From: SLFT01 sp964493075 | GTDB taxonomy: Bacteria > Hydrogenedentota > Hydrogenedentia > Hydrogenedentales > CAITNO01 | Reading direction: 5' to 3' | Length of the DNA: 14,564 nucleotides | Assembly (NCBI GenBank): GCA_964493075.1 | Contig: CAZBNU010000092.1 | Coordinates: forward strand, 1-14,564 | Part shown: piece after piece, positions 8,403 through 14,564 of the stretch | How positions within the stretch are numbered: position 1 is the stretch's first letter | Layout: each line of letters begins with the position of its first letter | Notes under the pieces: generated by a model | Databases searched by the model: none | What the model was told of the DNA's origin: nothing | Seen by the model: only the letters and a program-made list of their open reading frames with translations | Made by a program: the position numbers and the translations under genes

Positions 8403-10760
8403 ATGATGCGACCAACAGTAAATGCTTCTCTTACGCTGATAGCGGCCGGTATGCTGCTTTTGCTGCAGGGATATGGATCAGGCCAGGAAAATTATGTTCT
8501 TGCAGGCAGAGTAACGAACGTACTTACCAATAATCCGGTTGGTGATGTGAATGTTGTGGCCGCTAACGGTGTTTCCGCAGTCGCCACAACGACGACAGAT
8601 ATAACGGGGTACTTCCAAATTAACGATCTGACATCTGAAGGGCCCTATCAGATTGAATTTAATCGCCGGGAGTATCGAAGCGCCTATATTTCCAGTATTG
8701 CAGCTTCTGTAACCGACATTAACATTGCCCTTGAGCCGCGTGAAGTCTCAACGCCTCTTTCTCCTGTTGCCAATGCCGGTCCGCGGAAAATTTATATCGA
8801 CTGGCCGACGAGCCCGGAACCCTATATCAAAGGCTATAATCTCTATCGAACTGAAACAGACGCTGCGGGCGCGGTGGTTGGTGAAACGGTTAAACTTAAT
8901 GGTTTAGAGGAAACATTGCTGGGCGACCTGCTTGAGGTTGCGGAATATGTTGATGCAGATACGGTTCCTGGAAGTTATTACGTGTATCAGGTACAGGTAG
9001 TCAGTACGGTAGACCGACTCAGTACGCTGTCAGAGCCTTCTGCACCGGTCCGCGCAAATTACCTGACCCTTTTTATTCCCACAGTCTATCAGCCACAAAC
9101 CCTGGGTATCGCATACAGCCATCCGATTTCCGGCAATCTGCTGGTGCAGATTCCTGTTGCGGTGGAATGCGTTTATGATGTGGTGGCTCAGGGAATGCGT
9201 CTTGCAGTGGATTTGCCAGCAGATGCTTTCCGATACGATTTGGAAAACGAAATACTTGTTTATCCCACAGGACTTACACGCAGGACTGGTCTTACCTATC
9301 GCACTGAGCTGGTGGACAATGTGATTCGTGTCTTCATCCAGTCTGACGGCGCCATCCCCCTTTATGGGTCGGGTTCTCTCTTTCATATCTTCGCGGTTCC
9401 TGCTATATTGGAAGCAGGGGAATGTGTACCCATTCTTTTGAATACAGCGTCAACGACTGTGCCGGTATTGGAAGACGATGAATATGTTCCTGTGGCGTTA
9501 CAAACTTTTGATGGTTTCTACTGCAATGAGGTGGGCTGCATTTACGGCGACGTAACCAATAATGGCCGTGTGGATGTGGCTGATGCTGGCGCACTGTTGC
9601 AATACTTGGTTGGGAAACGGGATATCCCGCCTGGCCATCCCTGTTTTCCCGAAGTGGCGGACATCAATTTTGATGGTCGCGTGGATGTTGCAGATGTACG
9701 TCTGATTCTCCGTGCCATTACGTTGCTCCTGGAAACAGGCGATAAGGCATTGTCCCTTGCCTACTACGACGACTACGAACAACAGATTGTTTCCAAGGCA
9801 GACGACGTGGCCTTGGTATCCCTGCAAGTGGACGAAGATGAAGGGTTAGTTACCGTGGCCGTTCAACTGGAAGGGGTCCCCGACTTGTCTGGTTTTGCGG
9901 TATCTCTTGGGTATCCATCAGATTATCTTCAGATTGAGTCTGTTACTGCAGGGACTGGTTTGGGCATCGGCTTCACTTTTGAATCAGAGAACCACATCTG
10001 CGGGGAAAGCGATGAAAACGGTCTTTTGAAACTATCCGCAACCGGGCAGAATTCGTTGGAGTCGATATTGAAGACAGAGATTGCGCTTGCGCAATTTTCC
10101 TTGCGTAATCCCGAGTGGGATTCGGAGGCGTTGCCTGTTCGCGTTACAGATTTTTCCTATAACGATGCGCAAGGCTATACCCCGCGTCATACCGATCCTG
10201 CAGCTCCCAAGGGATATGGGCAGTCGTTGGGTCAGGCGGCAGCGCTGTTCTGCACGATTATGGATGCTGATACGTTGACGCCTATCTTGGACGCTACCAT
10301 TTCCATACAACCAGCGCAGCATTCGCCTGTGAGTAACAATACCAACGGGGTGTATGCCATGCCCGCTCTGGACGGTGGTTCCTATACGCTTACTGCGACA
10401 TCGGCTCTGTATAACGCTGCTGTGCAGAATCTTTATATTGGCAAAGGTGAAACGGTTTCCCGCGAAATGTATCTGGTAGGTGTCCCTGCCACAGAGGGGG
10501 AAGTGGAGGGAGAGCCTGTTTCGGAAGGCGAAGGGGAACCGTCTGAAGGGGAGGGCGAGACGACTGAAGGGGAGGGCGAGGGCGAGGGAGAAGATGAAGC
10601 AAAAGAACGTCGTATTCTGTTTTGCGGCGGAGCAAATGATTCGTCCGGCAATCGAATCGGGGATGTAACAATCATGCTGCTTGCTTTATTGGCGTTGGTT
10701 GCGCATGTTGCCCAGCACCATTTTTCACGAAAGGAGACGGCGGAAGATTTTGATGAATAA
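8403..10760 (+). CDS. Secreted cohesin-like/dockerin modular surface protein with C-terminal anchor signal
   Basis: Unnamed 785-residue extracellular protein. Start at ATG 8403 (8406 equally possible): GAGGGTGA lies upstream and a signal peptide follows (about residues 1-28). Modules in order: carboxypeptidase-regulatory-like beta-sandwich (30-115); FN3-like domain (118-217); cohesin-like domain (219-375); dockerin (380-443) with two Ca2+ loops, D383/T385/N387/D391/D394 and D420/N422/D424/D428/D431, the second fully consensus; second cohesin-like domain (about 470-594); second carboxypeptidase-regulatory-like domain (613-693); acidic EGE linker (698-732); and a tail with FCGGANDSSGNRIGDVT, a hydrophobic helix (about 757-770), a HHFSRK basic cluster and a short acidic end. 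The tail looks like a sorting or membrane-retention signal rather than LPXTG. Dockerin and signal peptide are confident; the cohesin, FN3 and regulatory-like assignments are from fold-like patterning and need profile searches. Likely role: surface scaffold or adhesin. No catalytic domain is seen. Confidence 0.85.
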   Translation: MMRPTVNASLTLIAAGMLLLLQGYGSGQENYVLAGRVTNVLTNNPVGDVNVVAANGVSAVATTTTDITGYFQINDLTSEGPYQIEFNRREYRSAYISSIAASVTDINIALEPREVSTPLSPVANAGPRKIYIDWPTSPEPYIKGYNLYRTETDAAGAVVGETVKLNGLEETLLGDLLEVAEYVDADTVPGSYYVYQVQVVSTVDRLSTLSEPSAPVRANYLTLFIPTVYQPQTLGIAYSHPISGNLLVQIPVAVECVYDVVAQGMRLAVDLPADAFRYDLENEILVYPTGLTRRTGLTYRTELVDNVIRVFIQSDGAIPLYGSGSLFHIFAVPAILEAGECVPILLNTASTTVPVLEDDEYVPVALQTFDGFYCNEVGCIYGDVTNNGRVDVADAGALLQYLVGKRDIPPGHPCFPEVADINFDGRVDVADVRLILRAITLLLETGDKALSLAYYDDYEQQIVSKADDVALVSLQVDEDEGLVTVAVQLEGVPDLSGFAVSLGYPSDYLQIESVTAGTGLGIGFTFESENHICGESDENGLLKLSATGQNSLESILKTEIALAQFSLRNPEWDSEALPVRVTDFSYNDAQGYTPRHTDPAAPKGYGQSLGQAAALFCTIMDADTLTPILDATISIQPAQHSPVSNNTNGVYAMPALDGGSYTLTATSALYNAAVQNLYIGKGETVSREMYLVGVPATEGEVEGEPVSEGEGEPSEGEGETTEGEGEGEGEDEAKERRILFCGGANDSSGNRIGDVTIMLLALLALVAHVAQHHFSRKETAEDFDE
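10494..10598 (+). repeat. Acidic Glu/Gly-rich linker (EGEGEP type)
   Basis: Thirty-five residues made almost only of Glu and Gly with Pro, Ser and Thr, units such as EGEGEP and EGEGET, joining the last folded domain to the C-terminal anchor. Irregular at the DNA level, unlike the regular 21-base units in the gene further downstream. Confidence 0.85.
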
Positions 10761-10815
10761 TGTGAGTTGTTATACACCAGAATTCTTAAATGTTCAGCCA
10801 GCTCCCAAAGCGCAA

Positions 10816-10914
10816 AAGACCTTGACTGAGAAAGAACCTGAGTTGGTCGTTACACTGTAGAAAATACTGGAAACCCGACTGGCGGCCTTGCGTTCGCTGG
10901 GATATGTCCGATAA
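10816..10914 (+). pseudogene. Relic of a sulfatase C-terminus
   Basis: In one plus-strand frame the spacer reads EKEPELVVTL, an in-frame TAG at 10858-10860, then KILETRLAALRSLGYVR and TAA at 10912-10914. The pattern of a PELV stretch, a short helix and a closing L(R/K)xLGYV is what I know from the extreme C-termini of many formylglycine-dependent sulfatases. Nothing of the catalytic part (C-x-P-x-R motif, metal ligands) is present, so it is a decayed remnant or a hitch-hiked fragment. The open frame extends upstream to ATG 10753, overlapping the end of the preceding gene, but those codons show no clear similarity. Identification rests on about 25 residues. Confidence 0.5.
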
Positions 10915-10950
10915 TCTTCAGAAAAGGTTGCAAGATCGCATTCATAATAT

Positions 10951-10982
10951 GGCATACTTAAACAGGCAGTATGTTTAATGCC
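10951..10982. promoter_or_regulatory. Two overlapping, mutually exclusive inverted repeats
   Basis: GGCAT (10951-10955) with ATGCC (10978-10982), together with TAAACA (10959-10964) and TGTTTA (10972-10977), form an 11-bp stem with a 3-base bulge. Alternatively CATACT (10953-10958) pairs with AGTATG (10968-10973). No T-tract follows, so it is not a terminator. It lies about 75 bases upstream of the lipoprotein start and could be an operator or leader structure. The rest of the 10761-11055 spacer shows only the sulfatase relic. Confidence 0.3.
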
Positions 10983-11055
10983 GCCCAGATAGTTCATCAA
11001 AATCACTTTGTGGCGCTTTTCACGAGCGTTTCATGAGTATGAAAGGGTCGTCCCT

Positions 11056-13185
11056 GTGACCAGAAAAAATATGGTAATACTCCTGTTGCTCCCTGTGTTG
11101 GCACTTTTTCAAGGGTGCTATTTATTTCAACCAATGGCCAATTTTACGCTGGAAGAAGCATCAGGTGAAGCGCCGCTTGAGGTGAGTTTTGTCAACCATT
11201 CCCGAACAGGCCCTGGTGCGCTCCTGCGTTATGAATGGGATTTTGGTGACGGAACACCCGTGAGCGAAGAAGAAGCGCCAACCCATCTGTATGAAACGCC
11301 AGGGATTTATTCTGTTTCGTTGACCATAGTAACTTCTTTTGGTCGGGACACCATGGTCCGTTATGGCGCTGTTCGTGTTAATCAACCCGGCATTGTTGTA
11401 AAGACTGATTTTTCTGTGGAACCCTCAATCGGATACCCGCCTCTGAATGCTTCTTTCACAGACCTTACTGAAGTGGAGAATACTAACATAAAGGACTGGT
11501 ACTGGCAGTTCGGCGATGGCACCAGTTCCACAGAACAAAATCCACAGCATACCTATCACTTGCCGGGTTCTTATACCGTGACACTGACTGTAAACACAGA
11601 TGCTGGCAAGTTCAGGAGCGTTAAGCCGAATAGCGTTGTTGTTGAAGAAACAGGCACACTTATAACCGCGCAGCGCGCCATTATCCCGGAGGCGCCTGTT
11701 GAGCCCGGCGAACAGGTGCTGGTTAATGTGGTCATTATTTGCAGTGAACCGGGAAATCTGACGGCTTTGGGCTTGCGCGAGATTTTGCCTGCAGGCTGGA
11801 CGTTTGTGGATGTTATTGCTTCCGGTGACATTCCCGACCAGACGGATAGCGACAGTGAGCAAAATACCGTGTCGTTTGCCTGGCTTGATATACCAGACTT
11901 TCCCATGCAATTTACCTATCGTATTCAGGCGCCGGATACCTGTGAGGGCAGTGCCTTTCTGGCGGGTGCTCTCATTTTTCGGTTCACAGGACCATCGTTT
12001 GAAGCATCGCTGGATAAAACAGAACTGCAATGTGTAGGAATCCAAGAAGGGGAACCAGTTGAAGGCGAAGGGGAGCCTGTCGAGGGTGAAGGCGAACCCG
12101 TCGAAGGTGAAGGGGAACCTGTTGAAGGTGAAGGCGAACCCGTCGAAGGTGAAGGGGAACCTGTTGAAGGTGAAGGNNNNNNNNNNNNNNNNNNNNNNNN
12201 NNNNNNNNNNNNNNNNNNNNNNNNNNNNNNNNNNNNNNNNNNNNNNNNNNNNNNNNNNNNNNNNNNNNNNNNNNNNGAACCCGTCGAAGGTGAAGGGGAA
12301 CCTGTTGAAGGTGAAGGGGAACCTGTTGAAGGTGAAGGGGAACCTGTTGAAGGCGAGGGTGAACCTGTTGAGGGTGAGGGGGAACCAACAGAAGGTGAGG
12401 CGGAGAATTACGTTTCTGTTTTCATGAGTCGTTTCGACCTTACAGATAATTACGCATACACGCCTACAGAACCGCTTGAAATCACTGTTCAACTGGATAA
12501 GATTGGTTCAGGCAGCCCTGCGAGTGTGCGTGTTTATGAGCAACTCCCTGATGGGTGGACGTATTCTGGACTAGGAACTGGTACAGTCCCTGATCAGGCG
12601 CCCGTGAATGGTGCTACCGGTGAACTTACGTTTTCCTGGACGGGTGTAACGCCAGCGTTGCCCTTATCGTTCAGTTACTTGGCCACACCGCCCGACACTA
12701 CAGTGCGCGCACTTTTTACAGGGATGGCGCAGTACAGTGTTGGCGGCATGGACTTCTTCTCCAACGAAGCGCAAACGTGGTTCCGGCGCTTTGAAACATT
12801 GATAGAGATATTCAGAACGGTAGAGCCATCGGCTTATACACCGGGTGGCGTGCTGGATATGACCATTCATTACGTTCGTTATGGCGCGGAAATTCCGCTG
12901 GTGTTTGGTTATGTGGAAACATTGCCGCCGGGCTGGACCTATCAGGGCATTGTTGCCAATGAAGGGCTTCCACCGGTCGTGGTGCCGGAGGTGGGCAGCA
13001 CGGATACGCTTGAATTCGCCTGGATTGAACCGCCAGCAATGCCCGGCTCCTTTACCTTCCGGGTAAATATCCCGCCAGCAGCAAGCGGGCAGGCGCTTTT
13101 CTCCGGATACGGACTGTACCGCTTTTCTGGCGCTGAACAGCAGACTGCCGTCTCCGAAATTTCCATTCCCCAGATTTGGCCCTGA
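11056..13185 (+). CDS. PKD-domain lipoprotein with EPVEGEG repeat linker and triplicated GWT modules
   Basis: Probable outer-surface lipoprotein, about 709 residues counting the 100-N placeholder. I choose GTG 11056: AAAGGG lies 8 bases upstream and it gives a short signal peptide, TRKNM then a Leu-rich core ending LFQGC with Cys21 as the lipid site. F at -3 is not the favoured lipobox residue, so this is probable rather than certain. Modules: PKD 1 (28-111, WDFGDG at 61-66); PKD 2 (114-203, WQFGDG at 150-155); a DUF11-like beta-sandwich (207-332, LPAGWT at 244-249); the repeat linker; then two more related modules carrying LPDGWT (497-502) and LPPGWT (623-628). PKD domains usually mediate protein-protein or glycan contacts on secreted proteins. 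No catalytic domain is seen and there is no C-terminal sorting helix. It stops 33 bases before the BNR-like gene, suggesting co-transcription. True length is unknown because of the gap. Confidence 0.85.
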   Translation: MTRKNMVILLLLPVLALFQGCYLFQPMANFTLEEASGEAPLEVSFVNHSRTGPGALLRYEWDFGDGTPVSEEEAPTHLYETPGIYSVSLTIVTSFGRDTMVRYGAVRVNQPGIVVKTDFSVEPSIGYPPLNASFTDLTEVENTNIKDWYWQFGDGTSSTEQNPQHTYHLPGSYTVTLTVNTDAGKFRSVKPNSVVVEETGTLITAQRAIIPEAPVEPGEQVLVNVVIICSEPGNLTALGLREILPAGWTFVDVIASGDIPDQTDSDSEQNTVSFAWLDIPDFPMQFTYRIQAPDTCEGSAFLAGALIFRFTGPSFEASLDKTELQCVGIQEGEPVEGEGEPVEGEGEPVEGEGEPVEGEGEPVEGEGEPVEGEXXXXXXXXXXXXXXXXXXXXXXXXXXXXXXXXXXEPVEGEGEPVEGEGEPVEGEGEPVEGEGEPVEGEGEPTEGEAENYVSVFMSRFDLTDNYAYTPTEPLEITVQLDKIGSGSPASVRVYEQLPDGWTYSGLGTGTVPDQAPVNGATGELTFSWTGVTPALPLSFSYLATPPDTTVRALFTGMAQYSVGGMDFFSNEAQTWFRRFETLIEIFRTVEPSAYTPGGVLDMTIHYVRYGAEIPLVFGYVETLPPGWTYQGIVANEGLPPVVVPEVGSTDTLEFAWIEPPAMPGSFTFRVNIPPAASGQALFSGYGLYRFSGAEQQTAVSEISIPQIWP
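12052..12402 (+). repeat. 21-base tandem repeat encoding EPVEGEG
   Basis: Six units before and six after the assembly gap, each 21 bases, encoding EPVEGEG; the last is EPTEGEA. Two variants alternate before the gap, one with CCCGTC and ending GGG, the other with CCTGTT and ending GGC, giving a 42-base higher-order period (12094-12135 is repeated at 12136-12176). Units near the right end diverge more. It forms an acidic, flexible, Pro-spaced linker between folded modules. Confidence 0.95.
12177..12276. other. Assembly gap of 100 N inside the tandem repeat
   Basis: Exactly 100 N. The flanks are repeat units, so the assembler probably broke on identical copies. If whole 21-base units filled it, the length would be 1 plus a multiple of 21 (for example 85 or 106), so 100 is most likely a placeholder. 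The reading frame happens to be kept across it. Confidence 0.98.
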
Positions 13186-13218
13186 TTAACACAATAATGA
13201 AAACGGAAGGGAGCAGCA

Positions 13219-14541
13219 ATGTTCTTTGTCGCGCTCGCATATCTTGCTATATTTATAGCAACCCCACAGACGCTGGAAATTGTGGACATTATGCCGGTAT
13301 GGTCCGGTCACCCCGTTGGTTTTTGTCTTTTGACCGATGTCAACGATCAGTTCGTCGCTTTTTACGATGCCGACAGGCAGATGACCGTAGGGCAACGAAA
13401 ACTGGATGCAGGGGCATGGCAATTTGCGCGTCTGCCAGAAAAAGTGGCGTGGGACAGCCATAACTACATCACCATGACCCTGGATGATGAGGGTTACATT
13501 CATCTCAGCGGCAATATGCATGTAAAGCCACTGGTCTATTTTCGTAGCACGGTCCCGCGGGATATTACTACCCTCGAACGCGCACCTATGGTGGGTAAGC
13601 GTGAAAAGCGCATGACCTATCCGAAATTTTTGCGCGGTGCCGACAATCAATTGTTGTATTGTTACCGGGATGGCAACAGCGGCAATGGCGAGGAAATTTA
13701 CAATGTCTACGATCAGGAAACGCGACAGTGGAAGCGTTTTCTTGATCAGCCCCTGACCAGCGGCGAAGGGGAACGCAACGCCTATATTCATGGTCCGGTA
13801 AAAGGCCCTGACAACCGATTCCATATTTGCTGGGTATGGCGCGTTCACGGTGGTTGCGAAACCAACAACAATTTGTCGTATGCCGTCAGCGATGATTTGA
13901 TTCACTGGGAGAAGGGGTCCGGGGAGCCGGTAGCCCTGCCCATGACGTTGAATACAGCGGAGATTGTGGACCCTGTTCCCGTGAATGGCGGTATCATCAA
14001 TGGGAATACCAAATTGGGCTTTGACTCGTTGAAACGTCCAGTCGTCAGTTACCATAAGTACGATGAGAATGGCAACACCCAAATTTACAATGCCCGTCTT
14101 GAATGCGGCCAGTGGAAGATATATAAGACCACAAACTGGGAGTACCGCTGGGAATTCAGCGGCGGCGGCACGATTATTATTGAAGTCGGACTGTCGGGTG
14201 TGTCTGTGGAAAGCGAAGGCAAACTGCGCCAGAGTTACAGTAACAAAAAACTGGGTTCTGGTGCATGGTTGCTCGATGAGCGGGATTTCAGCATCCTCGA
14301 ACCACTGAAACTTCCACCAGCCTATCCCCCGGAACTGTCCAAAGTGGAATCAGACTTTGAGGGTGTTATTATACGTCGCGCTGGCGACACCGGCAAGTCG
14401 CCCGAACCGGGCACACGCTATTTTCTGCAATGGGAAACCCTGCCCCAGAATCGGGACCATCCTAGAGAAGGTGATATTCCCGATCCATCCATGCTGCGTT
14501 TGGTAAAAATGGCCACGCAGGAGAGTAAATCCGCAGAGTAG
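13219..14541 (+). CDS. BNR_4-like beta-propeller protein, putative glycan-active
   Basis: Protein of 440 residues with a hydrophobic N-terminus (FFVALAYLAIFIA) that could be a short, charge-poor signal peptide. The start is fixed by GGAAGGGAG 6 bases upstream and an in-frame TGA at 13198. The body matches what I know of BNR_4 repeat proteins: an AWDSHNYITM stretch (His81), HLSGNMHVKPLVYFRS (His95, His101), MTYPKFLRG, LLYCYRDGNSGNGEEIYN, AYIHGPVKGPDNRFHICWVW, and SYHKYDENGNTQIYNARL. Such proteins fold as seven-bladed propellers, and several characterised relatives are polysaccharide lyases acting on uronic-acid or rhamnose-containing glycans. Whether this one is catalytic is not shown; the conserved His and Tyr residues would suit a lyase. 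It follows the PKD lipoprotein by 33 bases and precedes another start by 9 bases, so an operon is likely. Alternative: a non-enzymatic sugar-binding or sialidase-like propeller. Confidence 0.8.
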   Translation: MFFVALAYLAIFIATPQTLEIVDIMPVWSGHPVGFCLLTDVNDQFVAFYDADRQMTVGQRKLDAGAWQFARLPEKVAWDSHNYITMTLDDEGYIHLSGNMHVKPLVYFRSTVPRDITTLERAPMVGKREKRMTYPKFLRGADNQLLYCYRDGNSGNGEEIYNVYDQETRQWKRFLDQPLTSGEGERNAYIHGPVKGPDNRFHICWVWRVHGGCETNNNLSYAVSDDLIHWEKGSGEPVALPMTLNTAEIVDPVPVNGGIINGNTKLGFDSLKRPVVSYHKYDENGNTQIYNARLECGQWKIYKTTNWEYRWEFSGGGTIIIEVGLSGVSVESEGKLRQSYSNKKLGSGAWLLDERDFSILEPLKLPPAYPPELSKVESDFEGVIIRRAGDTGKSPEPGTRYFLQWETLPQNRDHPREGDIPDPSMLRLVKMATQESKSAE

Positions 14542-14550
14542 GAATCGCTT

Positions 14551-14564
14551 ATGCAAAGCGTGCG
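14551..14564 (+). CDS. Start of a further gene, cut by the window edge
   Basis: ATG at 14551 with AGGA about 7 bases upstream, 9 bases after the stop of the BNR-like gene. Only MQSV plus part of the next codon is visible, so no function can be assigned. Spacing supports co-transcription. Confidence 0.45.

Noticed and set aside
10753..10860. Short 35-codon ORF from ATG 10753
   Set aside because: It overlaps the end of the preceding gene, and its 3' part is better explained as the sulfatase remnant.
10794..11006. 70-codon minus-strand ORF in the spacer before the lipoprotein gene
   Set aside because: No ribosome site or recognisable protein pattern. The plus strand of the same region carries the sulfatase-like reading instead.
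12052..12402. CRISPR array, because of regular repeats at a fixed period
   Set aside because: There are no unique spacers. The repeats are contiguous, in frame and encode EPVEGEG.

Overview
The window looks like a draft scaffold from an environmental bacterium of the Hydrogenedentota/Lentisphaerota/PVC-like type. The basis is the combination of a Tat-exported Gfo/Idh/MocA oxidoreductase, a sodium/solute symporter, a sulfatase relic, and long secreted proteins with EGEGEP-type linkers, which are characteristic of those lineages. This taxonomic call is an inference; there is no rRNA or other marker gene to settle it. A run of exactly 100 N marks an assembly gap inside a tandem repeat. I see no tRNA, rRNA, CRISPR array, transposase or phage gene.

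Left part (1-6173), all on the plus strand: a Tat-signal oxidoreductase; a spacer with a stem-loop and a candidate promoter; pyruvate, phosphate dikinase (ppdK) with an unusual Lys/Ala-rich tail, closed by a strong intrinsic terminator; then a sodium/solute symporter preceded by a nine-codon leader ORF. Middle (6190-8193), minus strand: polyphosphate kinase 1 (ppk1), converging on the symporter gene with only 16 bp between them. PPDK (PEP/pyruvate/PPi) and PPK1 (polyphosphate/ATP) are both phosphoryl-transfer energy enzymes, but they sit in separate transcription units.

Right part (8403-14564), plus strand: a cell-surface and glycan-related block. It holds a 785-residue secreted modular protein (carboxypeptidase-regulatory-like, FN3-like, cohesin-like, dockerin, cohesin-like, carboxypeptidase-regulatory-like, EGE linker, C-terminal membrane anchor or sorting signal). 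Next is a decayed C-terminus of a sulfatase. Then comes a lipoprotein with two PKD domains, an EPVEGEG repeat linker and three related beta-sandwich modules. A BNR_4-like beta-propeller protein, possibly a polysaccharide lyase or glycan-binding protein, follows, and then the first codons of another gene. The last three genes are closely spaced and could be co-transcribed.

The most interesting part is this surface block. One protein carries a dockerin between two cohesin-like modules and ends in a non-LPXTG sorting-type signal. Its neighbour uses the same type of acidic Gly/Glu/Pro linker. Together they could form a small surface scaffold for handling polysaccharides, but that is a hypothesis from domain content and proximity only.
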